From Actinomycetes bacterium (GTDB lineage Bacteria; Actinomycetota; Acidimicrobiia; Acidimicrobiales; GCA-2861595): a stretch of DNA of 53,528 bases. The position numbers were made by a program, and so were the translations under genes. The stretch is from NCBI GenBank assembly GCA_023264975.1, contig JAHFUS010000022.1:1-53528 (forward strand). The letters are read 5' to 3'. Positions 18,106 through 25,352 of the stretch are shown one piece after another; position 1 is the stretch's first letter; each line of letters starts with the position of its first letter. A model generated the notes under the pieces. That model had not been told where the DNA came from and made no database searches. It worked only from the letters and a program-made list of their open reading frames with translations.

Positions 18106-19775
18106 CGGAACCGGTGCTGGACCCGGCGTCGCTCCAGGTATTGGTGTCGCGCCTCGTTGGGGTGGCCGAGGAGATGGGCGCCGTGCTGCGCCGGGCCGCC
18201 TTCAGCCCCAACATCAAGGAGCGGGCGGACTGCTCGGCAGCGCTGTTCACGCCCGACGGCGAGCTGCTGGTGCAGGCCGAGCACATCCCCGTACACCTGG
18301 GCTCGATGCCGGCATCGGTGCGGGCGGCGCTGGCGCTCGATGTCCGCGCCGGCGAGCAGGTGATCCTCAACGACCCCTTCGCCGGCGGCACCCACCTGAA
18401 CGACATCACCCTGGTGGCCCCCTGCCACGTGGACGGTGTGCTGGTGGGCTGGGCGGCCAACCGGGCGCACCACGCCGACGTCGGCGGCATGGCCCCCGGG
18501 TCGATGCCCCCCGAGGCGGAGGAGGTCGTGCAGGAGGGCCTGCGCATCCCGCCCGTGGTGTTCGCCGACCAGGTGGCGGCGCTGTTGCTGGCCAACTCCC
18601 GCACGCCTGAGGAACGACGGGGTGACCTCGACGCCCAGCTCGGCGCCAACCGGGTGGGTGTCGAGCGCCTGGCTGAGATGGCCGGCGAACCGTTGGCGGA
18701 GGTGGTGGCCTACGGGGAGCGGCGCATGCGGGCCGCCCTCGCCGAGCTGCCCGACGGGGTTTGGCACTTCGAGGATGTGCTCGACTCGATCGGTCCGGGG
18801 GACGACCAGCGCTCGCCGTCGCGCATCGCCGTCACCCTCACCATCGCAGGCGACGAGGTCATCTTCGACTTCACCGGCACCGACCCCCAGCGGCCGGGCA
18901 ACGTGAACGCCGTCGAGGCGGTGACGGTGAGCGCGGTGGCCTTCGCCATCCGGAGCGTGACGGACCCGACCATCCCGGCCAACGGCGGGGCGCTGCGCCC
19001 GGTGAAGGTGATCGCCACGCCCGGATCGGTCGTGGCCGCTGTCCCGCCGGTGGCCGTCGGCGCCGGCAATGTGGAGGTCAGCCAGCGGGTCGCCGACGTG
19101 TGCCTCGGAGCGCTGGCCCAGGTCGTCCCGGACCGGGTGGGCGCCGCCGGCCAGGGGACCATGAACAACGTGCTGCTCGGTGGCGACGGGTGGGTCTATT
19201 ACGAGACGGTGGCCGGCGGGCAGGGCGGCCGGCCGGGCCGGACCGGCATGAGCGGTGCGAACACGGCGATGACCAACATCGTCAACGAACGACGCCGGTC
19301 TCGACCGCCCATGCCCGGCCAGTCGGGCATTCAGACGGGCATGACCAACATCGTCAACGAAGGACACCAGTCACGACCGCCCATGCCCGGCCAGTCGGGC
19401 ATTCAGACGGGCATGACAAATACCAAAAATACGCCCATCGAGGCGCTGGAGCGGGCCTATCCGCTCCGCGTCCTGCGGTACCGGCTGAGGCGGGGCTCGG
19501 GTGGCGCCGGACAGGCGCCCGGTGGCGAAGGGATCGAGCGCGACCTCCAGGTGCTGGAGGACGTCACGGTCTCGCTCATCACCGAGCGCCGGGTCTCGCG
19601 GCCTTGGGGGCTCGCCGGCGGCGAGCCTGGAGCGGCGGGAGAGAACTGGCTCCTACGGGCCGGCGACGAGGCGCACGCGGAGCGACTGCTGGACAAGTGC
19701 ACCGTGCATCTCCGGGCAGGCGACGTCCTGCGGATGCTGACACCGGGCGGCGGCGGCTGGGGCCTCATTCCCTGA
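18102..19775 (+). CDS. hyuB: Hydantoinase/oxoprolinase B subunit with an internal repeat insertion
   Basis: A 557-residue HyuB-type subunit, partner of HyuA and coupled to it by ATGA. Family markers are FSPNIKERADCSAALF, AEHIPVHLGSMP, ILNDPFAGGTHLNDITLV, the DFTGTDPQ turn, YYETVAGGQGGR and NTKNTPIEALERAYPLRVLR. Between the YYETVAGG segment and NTPIEALE the protein carries about 48 extra residues made of two 24-residue repeats (MTNIVNE...RPPMPGQSGIQTG), encoded by 72-bp DNA repeats, in frame. Directly after that, a 3' segment of about 360 bp is duplicated 1.6 kb downstream behind an ATPase gene. The subunit could still fold if the repeats form a surface loop. Confidence 0.85.
   Translation: MTEPVLDPASLQVLVSRLVGVAEEMGAVLRRAAFSPNIKERADCSAALFTPDGELLVQAEHIPVHLGSMPASVRAALALDVRAGEQVILNDPFAGGTHLNDITLVAPCHVDGVLVGWAANRAHHADVGGMAPGSMPPEAEEVVQEGLRIPPVVFADQVAALLLANSRTPEERRGDLDAQLGANRVGVERLAEMAGEPLAEVVAYGERRMRAALAELPDGVWHFEDVLDSIGPGDDQRSPSRIAVTLTIAGDEVIFDFTGTDPQRPGNVNAVEAVTVSAVAFAIRSVTDPTIPANGGALRPVKVIATPGSVVAAVPPVAVGAGNVEVSQRVADVCLGALAQVVPDRVGAAGQGTMNNVLLGGDGWVYYETVAGGQGGRPGRTGMSGANTAMTNIVNERRRSRPPMPGQSGIQTGMTNIVNEGHQSRPPMPGQSGIQTGMTNTKNTPIEALERAYPLRVLRYRLRRGSGGAGQAPGGEGIERDLQVLEDVTVSLITERRVSRPWGLAGGEPGAAGENWLLRAGDEAHAERLLDKCTVHLRAGDVLRMLTPGGGGWGLIP
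19269..19412 (+). repeat. Two tandem 72-bp repeats with internal palindromes, inside hyuB
   Basis: Units run 19269-19340 and 19341-19412, and the next 12 bases (from 19413) begin a third, diverged copy that is also the edge of the hyuB 3' duplication. Each unit contains ATGCCCG-GCCAGT-CGGGCAT, a perfect 7-bp-arm hairpin (19311-19330 and 19383-19402). About 54 bp of each unit are identical, while a segment of about 18 bp (around CGACGCCGGTCTCGAC versus GGACACCAGTCACGAC) differs at several positions. The segment before the first unit (GMSGANTAMTN in protein) looks like a degenerate earlier copy. Confidence 0.8.
19414..19775 (+). repeat. Upstream copy of the duplicated hyuB 3' end
   Basis: This segment, which encodes the C terminus of HyuB from TNTKNTPIEALE to the stop, recurs at 21026-21393. 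Both copies begin at TGACAAATACCAAAAA and stay alignable without gaps until the last few codons. I count about 30 differences over 350 bp, roughly 90% identity. The two copies bracket the ATPase gene as 1612-bp-spaced direct repeats. Confidence 0.85.
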
Positions 19776-19811
19776 CTTACCTTATGGCTCCGATGCATAA
19801 GGCTTGGTAAG
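19776..19811. promoter_or_regulatory. Palindrome between hyuB and the ATPase gene
   Basis: Nested inverted repeats sit directly after the hyuB stop: CCTTATG (19780-19786) with CATAAGG (19796-19802), and outside them CTTACC (19776-19781) with GGTAAG (19806-19811). It is AT-richer than the surroundings and ends 10 bp before the ATPase ATG. It could be an operator or promoter, or a hairpin ending the hyu transcript. No copy of it follows the second hyuB 3' end. Confidence 0.4.
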
Positions 19812-19821
19812 GTCCGTTGGC

Positions 19822-21009
19822 ATGGACCCACTGGACAACCCCTACCGCCCCGGGGCCGGCACCCCGCCGCCTGCGCTTCTCGGCCGGGATCAGTTGATCG
19901 ACGCATTCGGCATCACGGTGCGTCGGGCTGTCTCTGGCCGGCCAGGCAAAAGCCTCATGCCGATCGGCCTCCGAGGTGTGGGAAAGACGGTGCTTCTGAA
20001 CAGGTTCGGCGACATCGGCCGTGAGGCCGGGATGAAGGCAGCGTTCATCGAGGCGCCGGAAACGGGGGACTTCCGGACCTTGCTGGCGGTCCGCATCCGG
20101 AAGATCCTCCTCGAGCTCGAGCGCAGTGGCACGACACGAGCGGCTCTCAGGGCGCTGCGCGTCTTGAAGACCTTCACTCTCCAACTTCCGGACGGGTCAC
20201 GTCTCGCCATCGATGTCGACGCGCTGGCCGGCGAGGCGGACTCGGGCGACCTGGCGAGCGATTTCACCGACCTCCTCGTGGCCACAGGAGAGGCAGCGAA
20301 GGACAGGAGTGCAGGACTCCTTCTCTCGATCGACGAGGTGCAGTACCTGCGATCCGAGGAGTTGGGGGCGCTCATCAGCGCTGTTCACCGGACGACCCAG
20401 CTCTCGCTCCCCGTGGTTCTCGTTGGCGCAGGGCTTCCTCAGCTACCTGGCTTGGCCGGCGAGGCGAAGTCCTACGCCGAAAGGCTCTTCGACTTTCCGA
20501 TGATCGGCTCGCTCACCAAGGACGATGCGAGTGCCGCGCTTGCCATCCCAGCGCAGGAGCGAAACGTTGACTTCACCGATGAAGCACTGGCGCTTCTAGT
20601 CGCTGAGTCCCAGGGGTACCCGTACTTCCTTCAGGAGTGGGGGTATCACGTCTGGAACGACGCCGGCGAAACGCCGATCTCGGAGGACGATGTGACGTCG
20701 GTACGGCCGGTCGTCCTCGACCAGCTGGACCGCAACTTCTTCCTCGTGCGAGCCGACCGCCTCACCCCGCGGGAGCGGGACTACCTCCGGGCGATGGCAG
20801 AGCTCGGTCCTGGTCCTCACCGATCCGGCGACATCGCGTCGATGCTGGGTGTCAAGGTCGAGTCGGTTGCTCCCCGTAGGTCGCAGCTGATCGCCAAGGG
20901 CATGATCTTCAGCCCGGCGCATGGCGACACCGCTTTCACCGTGCCGCTCTTCGACGACTATCTACGGCGGACGATGTCCCGGTGGCAAAGACCAAAAGGC
21001 GGTCGCTGA
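19822..21009 (+). CDS. AAA (ORC/archaeal-type) ATPase with C-terminal winged helix
   Basis: A 395-residue stand-alone P-loop ATPase. It begins MDPLDNPYRPGAGTPPPALL, then GRDQLIDAF, the sensor-like start of AAA_16/ORC-type ATPases. Walker A is GLRGVGKT (residues 49-56) and Walker B is LLLSIDEVQYL (about 165-175). A region containing VGAGLPQLPGLAGEAKSYAE follows. The C-terminal 80 residues look like a winged helix (RSGDIASMLGVKVESVAPRR). The role of these actinobacterial ATPases is not established. The ATG at 19822 is preferred; TTG 19804 would add six codons. The gene has a less extreme codon bias than hyuA/B and lies between two copies of the hyuB 3' end, so it was probably acquired. Confidence 0.8.
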   Translation: MDPLDNPYRPGAGTPPPALLGRDQLIDAFGITVRRAVSGRPGKSLMPIGLRGVGKTVLLNRFGDIGREAGMKAAFIEAPETGDFRTLLAVRIRKILLELERSGTTRAALRALRVLKTFTLQLPDGSRLAIDVDALAGEADSGDLASDFTDLLVATGEAAKDRSAGLLLSIDEVQYLRSEELGALISAVHRTTQLSLPVVLVGAGLPQLPGLAGEAKSYAERLFDFPMIGSLTKDDASAALAIPAQERNVDFTDEALALLVAESQGYPYFLQEWGYHVWNDAGETPISEDDVTSVRPVVLDQLDRNFFLVRADRLTPRERDYLRAMAELGPGPHRSGDIASMLGVKVESVAPRRSQLIAKGMIFSPAHGDTAFTVPLFDDYLRRTMSRWQRPKGGR

Positions 21010-21025
21010 GCGGTGTCCATACCGT

Positions 21026-21393
21026 TGACAAATACCAAAAACACTCCCATCGAGGCACTGGAGCGGGCCTATCCGCTCCGGGTCCTGCGGTACCGGCTGA
21101 GGCGGGGGAGCGGTGGCGCGGGACTGGCGCCGGGTGGCGACGGGATCGAGCGCGACCTCCAGGTGCTGGAGGACGTCACGGTCTCGCTCATCACCGAGCG
21201 CCGGGCCTCGCGGCCATGGGGGCTCGCCGGCGGCGAGCCTGGAGCGCCGGGAGAGAACTGGCTGTTGCCCGGCGGCGACGAGGCGCATGCGGAGCGTCTG
21301 CTGGACAAGTGCACCGTACGTCTGCGGGCCGGCGACGTCCTGCGGATGCTGACGCCAGGCGGCGGTGGCTGGGGGCCACCGCAGCCCTCGTGA
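21026..21393 (+). pseudogene. Second, orphan copy of the hyuB 3' end
   Basis: It encodes NTKNTPIEALERAYPLRVLR and on to a stop, the last 120 or so residues of a HyuB, about 90% identical in DNA to 19414-19775. Its end differs (GGWGPPQPS against GGWGLIP). An in-frame GTG at 21013 could start a 126-residue protein, but a lone HyuB C terminus is unlikely to work. It may be the original end of hyuB, displaced by insertion of the segment 19414-21025. Recombination between the two copies would delete the ATPase and leave a complete hyuB. Confidence 0.75.
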
Positions 21394-21492
21394 CGCCGGA
21401 CACCGGCTCGATCCAGTGACGCCCTCCGTACCCTGGTGCCAGGCGGCGGTAGGACCGTTGCAGCGGTGGTGCCAGTGTGGTTCCGAACACTA

Positions 21493-21515
21493 TACCATTG
21501 TGGTACCATAGGAGG
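21493..21515 (+). promoter_or_regulatory. Operator-like repeats and Shine-Dalgarno of the antitoxin gene
   Basis: TACCAT occurs twice 11 bp apart (21493-21498 and 21504-21509), and TACCA-TTG-TGGTA (21493-21505) forms a palindrome. One helical turn between sites fits a ribbon-helix-helix antitoxin operator. AGGAGG at 21510-21515 is only 1 nt from ATG 21517 but 7 nt from GTG 21523, which favours the GTG start. Alternatively TACCAT is a -10 box and the ATG is read leaderless. Confidence 0.45.
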
Positions 21516-21522
21516 CATGGAC

Positions 21523-21780
21523 GTGAACGTGAAGAACCTCGACGCCGGGGTTGTCGCCCGGCTTGCCGAGCAGGCTGAGGCCGAGGGGATGAGTCAGCAG
21601 GAATGGATCCGCCAGACGCTACGACGGAGCACCGCTCGCCTCTCGCCCGCCGAACTGCTGCGCAGCCGTGCCGAGACGAATCCGATGGGCGACGAAGAGT
21701 TCGCGATGATCCGCCAGCGCGCAGCGAAGCGCCGCGAGGCGGCAATCGAGGGACTCGGTGCACGACAGCGTCGTCGCTGA
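21523..21780 (+). CDS. Ribbon-helix-helix antitoxin (VapB/FitA-like)
   Basis: An 85-residue protein whose first 40 residues have the pattern of a FitA-type ribbon-helix-helix: a short strand VNVKNLD, helix VVARLAEQAEAEG, turn MSQQEWIRQTLRR. The C-terminal half, with ARLSPAELL and an Arg-rich end, would wrap the toxin. It should bind its own promoter as a dimer and neutralise the PIN toxin that follows. I choose GTG 21523 from the ribosome-binding-site spacing; ATG 21517 adds two residues. It overlaps the toxin gene by 23 nt, a typical toxin-antitoxin arrangement. Confidence 0.75.
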   Translation: MNVKNLDAGVVARLAEQAEAEGMSQQEWIRQTLRRSTARLSPAELLRSRAETNPMGDEEFAMIRQRAAKRREAAIEGLGARQRRR

Positions 21781-22123
21781 CGCCGGCGGGCTGCTCGTTC
21801 TGGCCGGGCTACTGGAGGGCATCGCCCACGAAGCGGACGAGATCCTTGCCCTCGACGCGACCTCGCTCCTGGTCGCCGAGTACCTTGCGCTCCGACACGA
21901 GGCGTCCCCCCATCGGACACACGTGGACTTCGCGGCCGTCGGCCATGTTGTTCGGGAGTGGTTCCCCGTCCGAGGCCTTGCTGTCGAGGCGGCGCTGTCG
22001 GCGGCCTCGTTGGAGGACGTCGATGGTCACGCTGCCCTTGCACTCGCTGAGTCACTCCACACGCCGCTGGTGACAAAGAACGCCGAGCTTCGAAGCAGGT
22101 CGATCCCCGTCCTGCACTGCTGA
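21758..22123 (+). CDS. PIN-domain toxin (VapC-like ribonuclease)
   Basis: A 121-residue PIN-domain protein. Acidic residues expected at the Mg-binding site are present: VVADAGGLL (first Asp), LLVAEYLAL (Glu), and VDGHAALALAESLHTPLVTK (third Asp, with the LVTKNAEL end typical of the fold). VapC toxins cut specific tRNAs or rRNA when freed from their antitoxin; the target here is unknown. GTG 21758 overlaps the antitoxin gene, and GTG 21770 is an alternative start. The first Asp sits in DAGG rather than the common DASA/DTSV. The 220 bp after the gene (22124-22343) hold nothing recognisable. Confidence 0.72.
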   Translation: MHDSVVADAGGLLVLAGLLEGIAHEADEILALDATSLLVAEYLALRHEASPHRTHVDFAAVGHVVREWFPVRGLAVEAALSAASLEDVDGHAALALAESLHTPLVTKNAELRSRSIPVLHC

Positions 22124-22343
22124 CCACACCGCCACGCGGCCGCCCTCGTTTCGTGCGCCTGGTCCTCGACACCGAGGTCGTCGAAGTCGTTCGCCTCGAG
22201 ACCGACGACCCCGCCCTGCGGGGCGACAAGTCGGCTGCAGGTGTAGTCGAGCCGGTGGGCACGGTTGTCGTCGCCGCCCCGTCTGGACATACTGGCTGTG
22301 GTCCGCAGCCGCTTCTTTTCGGCGAGGGACCAGGAAGCAGCGG

Positions 22344-22772
22344 ATGTCCGACGCCGACAAGCTCATCGATGCGGCCGACGAGGAGTACCGCCGGGGCGCG
22401 TTCAAGGACGCGCACATCCACTACGGCCGGGCGCTCGCCCGGGGCTCGACGCGCGAGGGCTACTGCCGGCGCATGCGTGGCATGTGCTCGCGCCGGGTGG
22501 CCGCGGAGCGCCTGCAGCTTGCTCGCGACAACCCGGACCAGCTCGATGAGTACCTCATCCAGTCGGCCCGCTGGCTGGCCAAGGCGGAGGCCAACCTGGA
22601 GTCGGCCTGCGAGGATGCGGAACCCGACCAGCGGCGCGTCCTCCTTGAGGAGCAGGCGGCCACCGAGGACCTGATGGCCGAGTTCATGCGGCTCAGCGGT
22701 GGCGACCCGACCCGCCGGCAGTCGGAAGCGGCCAGGTACCGCCGGCAGGCGAACGAGCTCCTCGGCGCCTGA
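22344..22772 (+). CDS. Helical protein of unknown function
   Basis: A 142-residue protein that is almost entirely predicted helix, with many Arg, Glu and Ala residues. The first part (DKLIDAADEEYRRGAFKDAH followed by IHYGRAL) resembles a single TPR-like helical pair. The rest could form a helical bundle. There is no signal peptide, membrane helix or catalytic motif. AGGA lies about 9 nt before the ATG. It is a single gene, closed by a strong palindrome that includes its stop codon. I do not recognise a family. Confidence 0.7.
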   Translation: MSDADKLIDAADEEYRRGAFKDAHIHYGRALARGSTREGYCRRMRGMCSRRVAAERLQLARDNPDQLDEYLIQSARWLAKAEANLESACEDAEPDQRRVLLEEQAATEDLMAEFMRLSGGDPTRRQSEAARYRRQANELLGA

Positions 22773-22803
22773 TCAGGCGCCGAGCTGGTCGAGCCAGCTT
22801 TCT
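22761..22803. terminator. Perfect palindrome over the stop codon plus a second hairpin
   Basis: Arms CTCGGCGCCT (22761-22770) and AGGCGCCGAG (22775-22784) flank the loop GATC, a 24-bp perfect palindrome that contains the TGA of the helical-protein gene. Immediately after it comes AGCTGG-TCGAG-CCAGCT (22783-22799) followed by TTCT. Either stem could end transcription; the next gene is convergent. Confidence 0.6.
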
Positions 22804-22858
22804 GGCGTCGGGAACCGGGCGCCGGCGGTCATCTGGCGGCGCCCATGCCTGGCTGGCG

Positions 22859-23584
22859 TCAGCGGCCGCCGAGCAGGCCGCCCAGCACGCCGCCGCCGGC
22901 GCCACCGGTCTCGCCGGGCATGATCCCCTTGATCCACGCTTCGAGGGCGCCCGGATTACGGGTCTGCGTCATGACCCACCCCGGGCCGGTGAAGTCGAAG
23001 ACCAGGCCCTCGCCCGACTTCAGGGTCTGGACCACGCCTCCCGCGACCTTGCGGATGGCGCTCGTCATGTCCGCCTGGAAGGCGACGACGTGGCCGGTGT
23101 CGATGGTGACCATCTCGCCTGCCGCCAGGTCGACCCTGTCGATGGCGCCGTAGCAGGCGAGGAGGACGGTGCCGCTGCCGGACGCCCGCACGAGGAACCC
23201 GCCCTCGCCGCCGAACAGGTTCTTGAAGCCGCCCCACTTGGTGTCGAGCTCGACGCCGTCGGACGAAGCCAGCCAGCACCCCTTGGTGATCGACAGGGGC
23301 TGCGAGGCGCGCAGCTCCGACACGATCACGTCGCCGGCCAGGTGGTGGGCCACGTCGACCCAGCCGCCGGCCGGGGGTGCGGTGAAGGTGGAGATGAACA
23401 GGCTCTCGCCGCCGAGGAACGAGCGCTTCAGGCCCTTCATCAGGCCGCCCTGGGTGCTCGACTGGAGCGACATGGCCTGCGACATGGCCATCATCGCCCC
23501 CGACTCGGCCCGCAGCTGTTCGCCGGGCGCCAGGGTGACCCGGGCGGCGGCGAAGGACGGGCTGTGCCTCACATCGACGTTCAT
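22859..23584 (-). CDS. AIM24 / TIGR00266 family protein
   Basis: A 241-residue beta-rich protein of the AIM24 family, whose bacterial members have no firmly known function. Visible features are MNVDVRHSPSFAAARVTLAP, the conserved ESGAMMAMS, a GLMKGLKRSFLGGESLF segment, and repeated hydrophobic strands up to KSGEGLVFDFTGPGWVMTQT. The end is a Gly-rich tail (GGVLGGLLGGR). The ATG is chosen because the family begins with such a short strand. It is convergent with the helical-protein gene and divergent from the lipoprotein gene, with about 218 bp between the divergent starts. Confidence 0.85.
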   Translation of the reverse strand: MNVDVRHSPSFAAARVTLAPGEQLRAESGAMMAMSQAMSLQSSTQGGLMKGLKRSFLGGESLFISTFTAPPAGGWVDVAHHLAGDVIVSELRASQPLSITKGCWLASSDGVELDTKWGGFKNLFGGEGGFLVRASGSGTVLLACYGAIDRVDLAAGEMVTIDTGHVVAFQADMTSAIRKVAGGVVQTLKSGEGLVFDFTGPGWVMTQTRNPGALEAWIKGIMPGETGGAGGGVLGGLLGGR

Positions 23585-23802
23585 GGCGCGGACGCTACCC
23601 GCTCGCGCCGGCGCCATCTCGTCCAGGGCGGCCACAGTTACGGCCACGGCCAGCACGGCCCCACCCAGGCCGAAGAGCTCGAGCGGTCGGGCGTGCCGGA
23701 GCAGTTCGAGCAGGCGTGTCGACTCCGGGCCGGCGACCCCCCGGCTGCGGCGGGAACACCTGAGTGGTGGCCCGCGGGCGGTGGTGGTGGCAGGCTCGGG
23801 CC

Positions 23803-24840
23803 GTGCGACGGGGGAGGAGGACGGCAGCCGTGGCCGTCCTGGTGCTGGTGCTGGCGACGGCCTGCAGCGACTCCGGCTCGTCGCCGCCTCCCCGCACCAC
23901 CCTGGCGCCCCATGCTGGCACGCCGGGCAGCATCCGCTTCGGCATCTGGGGCGACACGCCCTACAGCGACGACGAGGTCGGCGAGATCCCCCGGCTGGTG
24001 ACCGAGATCAACGACGCCCAGGTCGACTTCTCCATCATGCTGGGCGACCTCGGCGGCGGGGCGGCATGCGAAGACGTCGCCTACGACAACGCCCTCGCCA
24101 CCTTCAACGCCTTCGATGCGCCTCTGGTGTATGTGCCGGGCGACAACGAGTGGACCGACTGCCATGAGCTGGGCCATGACCCGATCGAGCGCCTGGCCCG
24201 ACTCCGCCAGGTCATGTACCCCACTGCCGAGACCCTCGGAGCCACCAGGTTCCCCGTGGAGCGGCAGGCGGCCGAGCGCCCCGAGCACGTCCGATGGTTC
24301 GACGGCGAGGTGCTGTTCGTAGCCCTCAACGTGGCCGGAAGCAACAACAACCACACCCAGGACGTGGACAGCAGCGACATCCAGGACCAGCGCGGCCCGG
24401 CCGAGCGGGCCGCCGCAGAAGCCGAGTACCAGGCCCGGGATGCCGCCGTACTTGAGTGGCTGCACTCGTCGTTCGAGGCGGCGGCGGCGGCCGGAGCGGC
24501 TGGAGTGGTGATTGCCATGCAGGCCGACCCCGGCTTCGAGGTGGTGGCCGACCAGCGGGCGGCAAGCGGGGTGGACGGCTTCGACCGCCTTCTCGATGCG
24601 TTCCGCGACGAGGCGGAGCGTTTCGTCAAGCCCGTGGTGATCCTCCACGGCGACAGCCACCGGTTCCGCTTCGATTCGCCACTTCTCGACAAGGACACCG
24701 GCCGGCCGCTGCCCAACGTAACGCGGGTGGAGTCGTTCGGGAGCCCCGACGTGGGCTGGGTCGAGGTCACCGTCAACCCGGGCAGCCCCCATTTCGTGAC
24801 CGCTGCTTCCCACCTCATCGCCGCCGGGGCCCGAAACTGA
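23803..24840 (+). CDS. Calcineurin-like phosphoesterase lipoprotein
   Basis: A roughly 345-residue exported lipoprotein. A basic N terminus and hydrophobic core end in the lipobox LVLATAC, whose Cys would carry the lipid. The mature part has metallophosphoesterase metal-site motifs: GIWGDTPYSDDE, IMLGDLGG, YVPGDNEWTDC and ILHGDSHRF. The pattern GD-GD-GDNE-GDSH is that of the calcineurin fold, although the first Asp site is not the usual D-x-H. The substrate is unknown. The start is uncertain: GTG 23803 gives a compact signal peptide, and GTG 23764 would add a Trp-rich stretch. Confidence 0.75.
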   Translation: MRRGRRTAAVAVLVLVLATACSDSGSSPPPRTTLAPHAGTPGSIRFGIWGDTPYSDDEVGEIPRLVTEINDAQVDFSIMLGDLGGGAACEDVAYDNALATFNAFDAPLVYVPGDNEWTDCHELGHDPIERLARLRQVMYPTAETLGATRFPVERQAAERPEHVRWFDGEVLFVALNVAGSNNNHTQDVDSSDIQDQRGPAERAAAEAEYQARDAAVLEWLHSSFEAAAAAGAAGVVIAMQADPGFEVVADQRAASGVDGFDRLLDAFRDEAERFVKPVVILHGDSHRFRFDSPLLDKDTGRPLPNVTRVESFGSPDVGWVEVTVNPGSPHFVTAASHLIAAGARN

Positions 24841-24869
24841 GCGCGTCCGGACAGGCCTAGCCTGCGGCG

Positions 24870-25352
24870 ATGGCGCTGGTCCTCCTCTTGCCGGCGGTGC
24901 TGGTCGCGGCCGGCGTCGCACGTCTGGTCCTCCGCGACGCCCGCTGCGTGAAGGAGGCCCACGCGCTGGCCGGCCTGTTCGGCGAGCCGGCTCGCAACGA
25001 GGTCGTCGACGGCCGCGCTCCCACGGTGCTGCGGTCGGCCGAACGGAGCCTGCGCCTCGCCTCGTTCCGGGAGCGGCTGTCGGTCCACGCCTGGAAGGGC
25101 ACCGTGCTGCGCTTGGACCCTGCGTCCGATGGGCGCACTGCCTGGACGTTCGGGGACGGGCGTGTCTGGCACGTCCGGCAGCGGACCAAGGTCCCGGCCA
25201 GCCTGCGCCGGTGCATCGTGTTCCGGGCGACAGAGATTCCCGATGGCATGGGCGTAGCCGTCTACACGCCGCGGTCGTGCAGCGAGGTCATGTTGGACCT
25301 CTGGGACGCCGAGGAGCTCACGCCCGACCTGCGTACAGAGCGGGTCGGCTGA
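24870..25352 (+). CDS. Conserved-looking protein with an N-terminal membrane helix
   Basis: A 160-residue protein of unknown function. Residues 1-20 are hydrophobic (MALVLLLPAVLVAAGVARLV) and probably form one membrane anchor. The remainder is mixed alpha/beta with several basic stretches, for example VRQRTKVPASLRRC, and no motif I can name. It begins 29 bp after the phosphoesterase gene, and its final TGA overlaps a CTG in the frame of the next gene, so the two may be co-transcribed. Confidence 0.55.
   Translation: MALVLLLPAVLVAAGVARLVLRDARCVKEAHALAGLFGEPARNEVVDGRAPTVLRSAERSLRLASFRERLSVHAWKGTVLRLDPASDGRTAWTFGDGRVWHVRQRTKVPASLRRCIVFRATEIPDGMGVAVYTPRSCSEVMLDLWDAEELTPDLRTERVG

Noticed and set aside
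19269-19420. CRISPR array
   Set aside because: There are only two full units of 72 bp, the changing part is short and similar between units, it is translated in frame in hyuB, and there are no cas genes.
19414-21393. Diversity-generating retroelement (template and variable repeat)
   Set aside because: The differences between the two hyuB ends are of all types rather than at adenines, and there is no reverse transcriptase gene.
23640-23802. Coding-like stretch (AEELERSGVPEQFEQACRLR) between the AIM24 and phosphoesterase genes
   Set aside because: It has helical, coding-like composition but no usable start codon and runs into the signal peptide region of the next gene in another frame.
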